Assembly: GCA_958496175.1 (NCBI GenBank)
Contig: OY292276.1
Coordinates: 50,915,080-50,979,079, forward strand
Direction: 5' to 3'
Source: Sisyra terminalis
Taxonomy: Eukaryota > Arthropoda > Insecta > Neuroptera > Sisyridae
Length of the DNA: 64,000 bases
Shown here piece by piece: positions 49,588 through 58,705 of this stretch. The translations under genes and the position numbers were made by a program. The notes under the pieces are model-generated. The model did not search any database, had not been told where the DNA came from, and was given only the letters and a program-made list of their open reading frames with translations. How positions within the stretch are numbered: position 1 is the stretch's first letter; the number at the start of each line of letters is the position of its first letter.

Positions 49588-51954
49588 TCATATAGAGTCC
49601 GGGGCGCCGCCAGTCAATTTTGTTGCGTAAGCGTCAATCACCTAAAACCCAATCAAGAATTAGAAGGTAATTCGAATAATATATAAAATTATTTTTTTAT
49701 ATACTTTATAAATGTAAGCGTATTGGTCACGAGTTTGAACAGCTCCTGCTCTTGCTCGACGTATATTATAAACAATTTGAGGTAAATCTACTTGTCTAGT
49801 TACTTCTAATTCCCTTGTAGCAATATCTATTGCGATTACAGTTCCAGTTTGGCCTGTTCCTGGACTACAATGCACTGTAATGATACCATTTGGAGCATCC
49901 AATTGCCCATTAGTTAAACCGTTTGATTCATTTTCCTGGAAATAAATAATTTTATCACAAATCTTATTAATACGGAATCATCAATTATTATTAATAAACA
50001 TACTTTATTTGAATCCGCTTTTTAATGTATTATTATCACTCGATTTAATACATCCACGAGCTTCTATTAATAGATTCATTATTGAAGTAAATTCTTGAGG
50101 AACTCCCCGTTTAGGCCAACCCAGATACCAGAAATGGGTTACTTCTCTCCGACTATTGGAAACCATATTCTGCAAAAAATGATTCATAACATTTAACTGT
50201 TTCATTTTCTCTTATTTTTTCTTTAAAAATTTTATCAAAATAAAAAATTGCATTGAAATTAAATTTCCATTATTTGTTCAAACAATGATAATGAAAAATT
50301 GATGATAATGAAATAGGCAAGCATAAAAGGTAGTTATGAATAACAAAATTAAGTTAAAAAGTATATTAGTGGGCGAACCAAGCAAAAAACATAGACAAGG
50401 CATTACCAACAACAGCGAATCTCAGCTGAATGATCAAATATCAATGAGCGAACCTTGAAGAAAACTTTGAGAGGGCTTCCCAACAACAGCCAATCTCAAC
50501 TGGATGATTGAATATCGGTTGGGGAACCAAGAAGAAAACAATAAGAAGGCGTCCCAACAACAGCCAATAACAGTTGTGAGAACGAATATCAGTGGGCGAA
50601 CCAAGTAAAAAACAATAAGAAGGCGTCCCAACAACAGCCAATAACAGCTGTGTGATCGAATATCAGTGGGCGAACCAAGTAGAAAACAATGCAAGGGCGT
50701 TCCAACAACAGCCAATAATAGCTGTGAGATCGAATATCAGTGGTCGAACCAAGATGAGAACAATGAGAGGGTGTCCCAATAACAGCTTGGTGATCGATTG
50801 TCAATAGGCGAACCAAGTAGAAAACAATGATAAGGCGTCCCAACAACAGCCAATAACAGCTGTGTGATCCAATATCAGAGGGCGAACCAAGTAGAAAACA
50901 ATGAAAAGACGTCGCAAACAACAGCCAATAACAGTTCTGTGATTGAATATTAGTGGGCGAACCATGAAGAAAATCTTGTGAAGACGTTTTCCTCAACTGC
51001 CAATCACTGCTTAGTGATCGAAAACAAGTGGAAGATCATAAAACAAAGAGGAAGCATTCCTACCATTAGCTAATTAACATCCAAAATTCAGAATTTTCAG
51101 AATAGTTAGTTACCATAAGTCTCAAGCTGCTAACAATATATTTTTCATTTACATCTCTGTTTTTCAATGTTACTTGAAAATCTTCAAGCTGGCGATTGCA
51201 ATGAGATACTTCAGAAGGACTAAATCGTAATCATAGCATTTTTACGGTTAAAAAAATACAATAATTACTACTTTTTAGAAACTAATTACATTAATTACAT
51301 ACCTCTCCATTTTCAACCAAATCAGTAAGCATGATAATAACTTTACACTGCTGTTCCCATATCATTCGCCAAAAATCGTCAATAGTGTTTTACATTGGTG
51401 CCTGTGTTGCAATAAAACTAACTTTTGATTTCTTTGAACCTTAAAATTTCTTGCAATTACCAAAAGTAATATTGGAAAATTAATAGCTTACTTTAATGAA
51501 ACTTACATTTATATAATCGTTGTGAGGATCTCCCTTTATTAATGAAAAGGATACTCTAGTTTCTGGTAACGGAATCACGTTTGCGTAACAATTTTTTTTT
51601 TCGCAACCTGATGGAACTTCATTAGTGTAGACTGTAATTTGAGGAATGTCTTCATATTCTTCTGGAATCGCATCAGTTTCACGAACAAAACCATTTAAAG
51701 CTGTAATACTTAAGACATGGAAAAGAGATACCTGTAAAATAGAAAAAAAAATGTAACAATTTGTATAAAGATAAGTACCACTTACTTGATCTTCAAATGC
51801 TGGATTTTCATACCTTAGATCATTTTGAAGATAGAGCAGCTTTTCTTCTTCCGCTGTTGTATAGGGAAATCTTATCAAAACTATATGCATCCAAAACTAC
51901 AGGTGTACATCGTTGGCCGTATGTTACCCGTTTTTGCCTTTTGCCCATTATAAA
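49588..51954 (-). pseudogene. Receptor-type protein tyrosine phosphatase, decayed
   Basis: Seven minus-strand exons of the cytoplasmic part can be read in order. 51954-51786 is the juxtamembrane exon (VVLDAYSFDKISLY, YENPAFEDQ). 51731-51492 holds KKNCYANVIPLPETRV and DYIN. 51439-51303 holds FIATQAPM, stop, [13 protein letters not shown]. About 51234-51112 holds FSPSEVSHCNRQLEDFQVTL, EKYIVSSLRLM. 50169-50004 is the WPD-loop exon (VTHFWYLGWPKRGVPQ), 49935-49705 the P-loop exon (IITVHCSPGTGQTG), and 49641-49588 ends VIDAYATKLTGGAPDSI, stop. Damage: frameshift between ALSSK and YENPAF; splice-phase mismatch before FIATQAP; in-frame stop in that exon; lost acceptor and extra base before FSPSEV; stop and frame mismatch after SGFK. 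WPD has become WPK and the P-loop Arg is Gln, so even the protein would lack catalysis. No ectodomain exons were found. Confidence 0.85.
50369..51052. repeat. 74-bp minisatellite, about nine units
   Basis: The repeat unit begins GTGGGCGAACCAAG and contains GAAAACAAT, GGCGTCCCAACAACAGCCAA and a GATCGAATATCA end. Units lie at about 50369, 50443, 50517, 50591, 50665, 50739, 50799, 50873 and 50948. One unit is about 12 bp shorter, and the last ones are degenerate. The array sits inside the intron of the phosphatase pseudogene between the SSLRLM and NMVSN exons. The overlapping minus-strand frames are repeat artefacts. Confidence 0.85.
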
Positions 51955-52483
51955 CTGAAGCTAATAAATATAGGGATGCTTCTCATCAAATTCCAAAATA
52001 TGATAGAAAAATAAATAGAAAAAATATTTTTTAAAAATTGATTTATTTTTGTTATTTTGCCACACTAAAGTGTATATGAATGATATTCTCATCTTTAAAT
52101 AAGAAAAAACGGTGAATTTAAGGATTAAATAAGAAATTAAATAAAGAAAGAGTCCAGTTCGACTAATTTAGAAGTTATTACTTTATATATCGTCATTCCC
52201 TCGGTCGAATTTAAAACGAGCGATTGACAAAATGAAATATAACTTAAAAAATTTTGGTACATAAACTTTTGTTACCTCTAAATTTCACTCTTCCTGACAA
52301 CCTACTTTACTGTACAATTATTATTTACATATAGTAAACGACTGAAATTGTAATCCTGAAATAATCTTCGTATTTTTATTTTAGGACGGATACTCAAACA
52401 CGTCTTAGATGACTTAAATATGTGCAATTATCGATAGTATTGCCAATAATCAAAAATCGATGAGAGCTATCATGAATAATTAT

Positions 52484-53397
52484 TAAACTGGGCCAAAAAA
52501 TCGTTTTTTTTCTAAAGTATATCGAAAAAATTGTTCAAGGTGACAAAAAAAAATATCGGAAAGGTTTGAGCCCTTAATATTAATATTAAGAGATCTATCA
52601 TCTTTAATTTCGATTTTTTATTTGTGCTTTCATTTTTGCGTCAATGCAGTCAAACTATCATGGTAAAAAAATTCATCTGCTCATATATTTATAGAAAATT
52701 AAAATTCCTACAAAAAACATTTCTATGAAAATTTTTGCCAGACACGCCGTTTTTGAATAATCAAACTTTAAACATTGATATAATTTTTAGATTTATCATC
52801 TTTATTTTGTAATTTTGTAACTTAACGAACAAATAAATATATGGAAATGAACAATATAGATTCTTGAAAGGAATTTAATGTTCTACAAAAAATATCTCTT
52901 AACGTTTTTACTTAAAATCACTCTTTCAAAATTGGTTCAACAAAAAAAAGACAATAATTTAATTTTTGCTTCAACTTTAATTGTGAATAACTTTTGAAAA
53001 AAAACTTATGTAAAAACGTTAAGAAACTTTTTTTGTAGAGTATTAAATTCCCGTCAAGAATCTATATTGTTTATAAATCTAAAAATTATATCAATATTTA
53101 AAGCTTGATTATTCGGAAACGGCGTATCTGGCAAAATTTTTCAAAGAGACGTTTTTTGTAGAAAATTTAATTTTCTATAAGCATATGTGCAAATGAATTT
53201 TTTTACCTTGATAGTTTGACAGCATTGACGCAAAAATGAAAGCACAAATAAAATATCGAAATTAAAGATGATAGACCTCTTAATATTCATATGAAGGGCA
53301 CAAACCTTCCCGATATTTTTTTTTTGTCACCTTGAACAATATTTTCGATATACTTTTCAAAAAAAAAAAAAAATTGTCGATTTTTTTGGCCCAGTTT
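52484..53397. mobile_element. 0.9-kb foldback (long inverted repeat) element B
   Basis: The ends are AAACTGGGCCAAAAAA and its inverse, flanked by an exact 9-bp repeat AATAATTAT (52475-52483 and 53398-53406). The arms of roughly 400 bp share GTGACAAAAAAAAATATCGG, ATCATCTTTAATTTCGAT-type blocks and TTGACGCAA..., with a loop near 52915-53010. The outer arm shares the GAGCCCTTAATATTAATATT motif with the element at 44.0 kb and the fragment at 32.1 kb, although the rest differs. Non-coding. The 9-bp duplication and long terminal repeats point to a Mutator-like superfamily by inference. Confidence 0.75.
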
Positions 53398-53742
53398 AAT
53401 AATTATAGATGCATTCATATATCGACTATTAGTAATGGTATGAGGGATTGAAACCTTCTAATGGGTTTCATTCGCATACATCTTCAAAAGGATTAGCAAA
53501 ATTTAAAATTGTCATCCCTTAAAATCACAGAAGGAAGAACATTAAAAATGTTTGCGATCAATTACTCTTTAACACAAATATAGTGTATGTCGCCTACGAT
53601 ATTTAAAAAATATATAAACCCGCACTAGAATGGATTAATAGAAGTTTAAATTACCCAAAAATAAATAGATTATTTGTGCAGTATTTTATTAAAGTCAAAA
53701 AAAAAATTAAGCATCAAGTACACAAAATATGAAACTAAGTTA

Positions 53743-54819
53743 TCATTTTAATCCTGAAAAATTATAGTAAAGCACTAAAACAAAGTAGTACAAAAACAAA
53801 CATTGCAAGAATAAGTTTACTTTTAAAATACAACTCACATTGTAAACATTTTGGATTGATGATAATTGATGGATCGATAATTGAAAAGTCTTATTCCACC
53901 AAATGTCTGTGATATATATATTATTTTTATCTAATTCCAATTGTGATGTTAATGCAAATGGATATGTATCTTCGAAGCCCATCATTATTTTTGATGTATT
54001 ACAAAGTAAAGATATGTTCATACTAAAAGAATCATTTTCACTTAATGGAAAAATTAAACAATTTTTGGCGTAAGAACGAACTGGATGACTATAATACTGG
54101 AAAGCTTTTACTTCATTGCACGTAGGGTCATTCTCCAAAATGCATTCCGGCATTGGAAAACCTTGGTTGGGAAAGAAGTTCAAATGTCCATAAAATCGAT
54201 CGCTATTTATATACGATACTGATGTATAGATCACTTCAATTAATTTTGCTTTCACATGATACAAACGAGTTGAAGAAGACAAGTATTTCAATTTCGGATC
54301 TAAAAGTGTAACTAGTCGAATACTACTATTTTCAAAGATATCATCTGTTCGAGTACGAAAGCCTTCACCTTGCGTAAATTGAACCCCATCACTATGCAAA
54401 ATTAAATGCAATCTTTCTGGGAAAAAAAACTCCAAGATTTCAGTGAAATGCGTGATTATTTGCGGAGATTGGTATGGTAGGGCATATTCAATGATTTTAT
54501 ACCACTCCAAACATATAACATTGCAACGATAAAATCTTGATCTCATTGAATAACCAAATTCTCCAAAACAGGAGCTTGATAATCCTGGAACCAAAAATTT
54601 CGTTTCTACACCAGGGTTTAGATCTACCCATATTAAGTTTTCAATGATTTCCACCTGGTAACTGAACGGTTTGAAAAAATGGATTTTAATGTTGTCCTCT
54701 AAAAATTTTCGCTCATCTTCACTGTTTTTTGGTAGGTCGGCTCTAAACTCATGGCCATCATTAAGTGAAAAACCCAGTATACTTATGAACTTTACAAAAA
54801 TCAAAAGAAAATGTAGCAT
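53743..54819 (-). CDS. Secreted neutral-lipase-like protein, probably catalytically impaired
   Basis: The 358-residue frame begins with a signal peptide (MLHFLLIFVKFISILGFSL). It follows the insect pancreatic-lipase-like fold: oxyanion strand (residues ~74-79, TKFLVPG), NVICLEWYK, nucleophile elbow HLILHSDG (~138-145), Asp region LVTLLDP (~168-174), GHLNFFPNQG (~211-220), and a His region (YYSHPVRSYAKNC). Ser, Asp and His are all present. However, the usual GHSLG elbow is LHSDG and the oxyanion HG is PG, so activity is doubtful and a binding role is possible. After NVYN (53839) the DNA shows a good donor, GTGAGT. Either the gene is spliced there to an unseen exon, or it reads on to a hydrophobic 358-residue C-terminus. 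A 1.18-kb transposon copy lies 66 bp upstream of the ATG. Confidence 0.7.
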   Translation of the reverse strand: MLHFLLIFVKFISILGFSLNDGHEFRADLPKNSEDERKFLEDNIKIHFFKPFSYQVEIIENLIWVDLNPGVETKFLVPGLSSSCFGEFGYSMRSRFYRCNVICLEWYKIIEYALPYQSPQIITHFTEILEFFFPERLHLILHSDGVQFTQGEGFRTRTDDIFENSSIRLVTLLDPKLKYLSSSTRLYHVKAKLIEVIYTSVSYINSDRFYGHLNFFPNQGFPMPECILENDPTCNEVKAFQYYSHPVRSYAKNCLIFPLSENDSFSMNISLLCNTSKIMMGFEDTYPFALTSQLELDKNNIYITDIWWNKTFQLSIHQLSSIQNVYNVSCILKVNLFLQCLFLYYFVLVLYYNFSGLK

Positions 54820-54885
54820 TTTAAAAATGTCATTTAAAGATGCCTTGACAACTGCTGAAATTGACGTTTCCTAGTGTTCAATTAT

Positions 54886-56060
54886 CACTGATCAACAAAA
54901 ACACTTTTTTTCTGTGTAACAAGAAAAATTTTGGCTGATTCTGTTAGGAATAAGGTCAAGTAGAGTAGAATTAGTAGTCTAAACTTTTAAATACGAATAG
55001 TTTTATTGTAATATGATTCTTTTTACTTTTCGTAAATTACAAATTATTTTAACAAAAATTAAATTTTTATCAATATAATAATATTAATATATGTACTTTC
55101 TTATGATTTTCTCCTATATTTTGCGTCAGGAACGTCCCTCTGTAATCCCCAGCAATAATCTGCCAGCATAGTTGGACTCCATTTTTCCTGGTATCGTTTT
55201 TCAATGGTAAAAATGTTTTGGTGGAATCTTTCCCCGTGTTCATCACTAACGGCACCCAAGTTTGGGGGAAAAAAGTCTAAATGTGAATGTAAAAAATGTA
55301 TTCTTAAGGACATATTGCAGCCTAATACTTTATAATTCTCTAAATGTTTCTCGATAATAGTTTTATAGTCATTTGATCGGTGATTTCCAAGAAAATTTTC
55401 AGTGATTTTTATAAGTGCTTTCCAAACTGGTTTTTCTGGACCATGGAGTTGTTCTTTAAGTATATCATCTTTTATCACTCGGCTGATTTGAGGACCTAGA
55501 AACACACCTTCTTTAATCTTAGCGTCACTGATTTTAGGGAATTTTTCTTTTAGGTATTGAAATCCAGGGCCATTTTTATCAATTGCTTTCACAAAGTTTT
55601 TTTTTAACGTAATAGTTTTCCCTATCCCTATTGTCCCATTCACAAAGAAAACAACCAAATTTTGTATACCCAAGTTGCAATCCTAATAAAAGGGCAACAA
55701 CTTTTAAATATCCGCAAATTTTCCATTTATGTTCGTCATATTTAATCTTTTCTAAAATAAATTTCAATGTTTCATAGAATTCTTTCATGTTAGCACTATA
55801 ACCTACCGGTACAAAGGGAATATTATTACCATTGTAACAAAACTGCCTTTAAGCTTGTTTTTGAAGCATCAATAAATAAACGCCACTCTTCAATTTTGTA
55901 TTGTATTCCCCAAATTTTCATTACACCACAGACATTGTTACAAAATATCACGGAAACTAGACCTACTCAAATTAATATACATATGATTTTGTGGAGAGGT
56001 TAGGTAGATATTTCGAAATTACTGCTTACTTTTCTTGTTACAAAATTTTGTTGATCAGTG
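54886..56060 (-). mobile_element. 1.18-kb TIR transposon, copy 2
   Basis: The termini CACTGATCAACAAAA and its inverse match copy 1 at 17984-19161. Flanking TTAT on both sides (54882-54885 and 56061-56064) is the likely target duplication. It lies just upstream of the lipase-like gene, on the same strand as the coding remnant. Confidence 0.8.
55101..55788 (-). pseudogene. Broken transposon-encoded protein, copy 2
   Basis: The same two-frame structure as copy 1: an upstream piece 55579-55788 with GYTKFGCFLCEWDNRDR, and a downstream piece 55101-55673 with GCNMSLRIHFLHSHLDFFP, GAVSDEHGERFHQNI and the identical C-terminus. The join and apparent deletion are in the same place as in copy 1. Differences are scattered point changes (for example ENYYVKK for ENHYVKK), so neither copy makes the intact protein. 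Confidence 0.65.
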
Positions 56061-56434
56061 TTATCATACTAATTGGGAAAACAATTTTTCCCACTAATTG
56101 CTCAATTAGTGATGATGTATGATTCCTAATATACTGAAGTTTTCCATTTTTTCAAAGCTTAAAAAATTCTTATCAGCCTCATGGTTTTGTATATTGGTCT
56201 ATATCATTGATATGTCATTGATTGTCTATTTTTTTTTCATGAAATCACAAGACCTTGACCAATGGACCAATGTCTACATTTCTGTTTATTGTACTATCCC
56301 GACTTGTATACAAAACATAAGACTAAAACTTGGCATACAAAACCATAAGTTAAGTTTAAATGTATCACTTTCCCTTAATGTTAGTTGTCGATTTTCAGTG
56401 AATTTTGAACTAAATGTTTTGAAAAAAATATTCT

Positions 56435-56575
56435 AAAGGGTCAAGCCGATTAAGCATTTGAATACTACACTCACCTTTAAAGAAAGGATCTTACCCTGTT
56501 TTTATTGTTTTTCATCTACGATAGCTATATAGTTAATCTCACACCTTTAACCCCTAATGGAGTGCCATCTCTTTA
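56435..56575. repeat. Left arm of a ~135-bp inverted repeat pair
   Basis: This arm pairs with 59505-59650 on the other strand. Shared blocks are AGCCGATTAA, CATTTGAA, TATTGTTTTTCATCTA, GATAG and TTAATCTCACACC, then TAACCCCTA. The two arms enclose about 3 kb that contains three other elements. They may be TIRs of an old transposon or an inverted duplication. Confidence 0.55.
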
Positions 56576-56597
56576 TGTATTTTTTTAATGGATAATA

Positions 56598-57625
56598 ACA
56601 CCGGCACACAAAAAAAAAGTGCTCTGTACTTTTGATCGGACCTACATAAATCTACGTATTTTGACCCCCTGAACACGAATCCGAGGTCGGTTTGACCCGT
56701 ACAGTGTACACCCTCAAAAATTCGAGAAAACTTTAAAAAACCGAAAAAAATTGTTAAAATTGGCAGTTTTGGTGACATAAAAATTTTTTTGAACTAAACC
56801 GAGCATGATTTTGATGGTTTATGTAGACCATAAGCCGTTTTTATTGTAAGAAAATTGCAAAATACCCTTAAAAAGTGTAAAAAATTGCGGCTATTGTTCT
56901 AAAATTCGAGATTATATGTTGAAAATAAACTTTTAAATCTCTACAAAAGATATTTTGCATATTATTCTATTTCTGGAATATGATTTTGAAGATTATTTGG
57001 CCAAAATCTTTAAAGAAATTGAAATTCCCCGCAAAAAATCTCTGAAAATTACAAATGGGCCAATTGCTTTCATTTCAATTCGTCATTTGCTTATATCGAA
57101 CCCGTCTGTCTTTAAATGACTTATGTACAGGGCTAGTTAGTTATGCATTTTTGAATTCTTGTTTGGACGCTTGTGTCTGTAACCAGGATACCTCCACGTG
57201 GTGACGGCGGGCAACAGAACCGTCTGGCAGAGTCCCTGGGTTAAAGGCGTATATGCCGTCATGGCAGGCACAAGCGAAAACTGTTTTATGATGCAGGGAT
57301 TCGGAACCCCAGTGTCGGCGTCTGGTCAGAGTGAGAAAGCAGGCAATTTTCTTACAATAAAAACGGCTTATGGTCTACATAAACTTCGAATTTGTATTCA
57401 GCGGATCGAAAAACATGAAAATCATGCTCGGTTTAGTTCAAAAAAATTTTTATGTCACCAAAACTGCGGATTTTAACCATTTTTTTCGGTTTTTTAAAGT
57501 TTTCTCGAATTTTTGAGGGTGTACGGGTCAAACCGACCCCGGATTCGTGTTCAGGGGGTCAAAATACGTAGATTTATGTAGGTCCGGTCAAAAGTACAGA
57601 GCACTTTTTTTTTGTGTGCCGGTGT
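56598..57625. mobile_element. 1.03-kb long-TIR element with GC-rich insert
   Basis: The ends ACACCGGCACACAAAA are exact inverted repeats, and the arms run 261 bp (56598-56858) and 283 bp (57343-57625) with few mismatches. The right arm has about 30 bp that the left lacks. AATA on both sides is a possible 4-bp duplication. The middle includes a GC-rich block (about 57187-57342) unlike the rest of the window, directly abutting the right arm. Both strands are open across that block, for example TAGNRTVWQSPWVKGVYAV on the plus strand, and I recognise neither reading. Confidence 0.65.
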
Positions 57626-57639
57626 AATATATGTCTTAT

Positions 57640-58545
57640 GGGTCTCAATTTCTTCTTTATTACGACGCGTTTCAACAGTTTTTGATTGTCATCATCAGGT
57701 GATAATTATTTTGTCAATTGTAAGCAAAGTTCATATAAGTTGTTTGTTTTATATAATTTGTCATAGAGGATGTTATTTGAATCTATTTTGTGGGCTTTGT
57801 ATATTTCATATTCTTCTAGGGTGTTCATATGTGATCCTTTCTTGAATATATGTAGTGGCTTAAAATTTGTTTCGAAATTTAAGTATTGATGATTTTCATC
57901 ATAAAGGTGTTTTGTAAAATTTGAAGTTGTTGTTGAAGTAGGTTTCTTGAGTGTATGTTCCTTATATCTTGTTCTGAAAGATCTACCACTTTGGCCAATG
58001 TACAATTTTTCACAGGAATCACATTTAATTTTATATATTCCGGATTTATTTTCCGTTGTAATTTGGTTGTTCTCCAATGGTTTAAGAATTTTCATCATGT
58101 TGTTGTTTGTTGAAAATGCGATATTGAAGTTATTTTTCTTTAGGAAGTTGGCGATTGTAAAATTGAATACATTATTGAAGTCTGATTTTATATATTTTTT
58201 GTTTTCTTTTCGTGGAGTTGGAAGAATGGATTTTTTCGTAAATTTCGATATTATTTTGTCTACGATTGAACTGTCGTTTCGGTTAGTAATGGCTATATGT
58301 TTAATTATCTTAATTTCTTCTTCACGAGCTTTGGTGCTAAGAGGGAACTTGATTGTTCTGTACATTAGACTGTTATAAGCTGCTATTTTTTGGTTTCTTG
58401 GATGAAATGATGTTTTATGGATGGTGGTGTTTGTTGTTGTTGATTTTCTGTATATATTTTATGACAAATTTCCATTTTTATTGATGATGGTTGTGTCCAA
58501 AAAGTTGATTATTCCATAATTTTGTAACTTTAGCATGTGATAGCT
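57640..58545 (-). mobile_element. Penelope-like element, 5'-truncated
   Basis: The minus strand carries the end of the reverse transcriptase (INFLDTTIINKNGNL, then NIYRKSTTTNTTIHKTSFHP with one stop between), a linker and the GIY-YIG endonuclease. The Penelope-style terminal sequence TTATTACGACGCGTTTCAAC follows at 57655-57680, with ATCATCATCAGG-like sequence beside it. The catalytic palm is missing, so the element cannot copy itself. Confidence 0.75.
57706..58365 (-). CDS. Penelope-like GIY-YIG endonuclease region
   Basis: The open 219-residue frame covers the linker and the GIY-YIG nuclease domain of a Penelope-like element. Key motifs are SGIYKIKCDSCEKLYIGQSG (GIY and YIG with the intervening CxxC), RSFRTRYKEH with the catalytic Arg, and the LEEYEIYKAHK region with a conserved Glu. 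The open frame starts inside the former ORF; the upstream reverse transcriptase part is truncated and has a stop. The nuclease itself looks intact but has no partner polymerase here. It belongs to the element spanning 57640-58545. Confidence 0.75.
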   Translation of the reverse strand: MYRTIKFPLSTKAREEEIKIIKHIAITNRNDSSIVDKIISKFTKKSILPTPRKENKKYIKSDFNNVFNFTIANFLKKNNFNIAFSTNNNMMKILKPLENNQITTENKSGIYKIKCDSCEKLYIGQSGRSFRTRYKEHTLKKPTSTTTSNFTKHLYDENHQYLNFETNFKPLHIFKKGSHMNTLEEYEIYKAHKIDSNNILYDKLYKTNNLYELCLQLTK

Positions 58546-58705
58546 AACTAATTTACATATAAGATATAAGTTTTTGTTAGGAGTCACTTTGGGGGTTGAT
58601 ATAACAACCATCATCACAAAATATACTTCTCTTTTTTACAGATTTTAATATTGCAAAAATTCTACCAAAAATATATTATAACGAGCTTATCGATAGTCAT
58701 GTATA

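Noticed and set aside
50434..50996. Minus-strand frames of 66-135 residues at 50.4-51.0 kb
   Set aside because: They repeat the same ~24-residue phrase (WLLLGRL..., FYLVRPL...) because they lie in the 74-bp minisatellite.
51486..53743. Fusion of the lipase-like exon to the phosphatase exons as one receptor
   Set aside because: Both are on the minus strand and the lipase exon ends in a donor, so a joint transcript is formally possible. No membrane exon was found between them, no known receptor phosphatase has a lipase ectodomain, and a 0.9-kb transposon separates them. I keep them as two genes.
57947..58378. Plus-strand 143-residue frame at 57.9-58.4 kb
   Set aside because: It lies antisense to the clear GIY-YIG Penelope frame and shows no features of its own.
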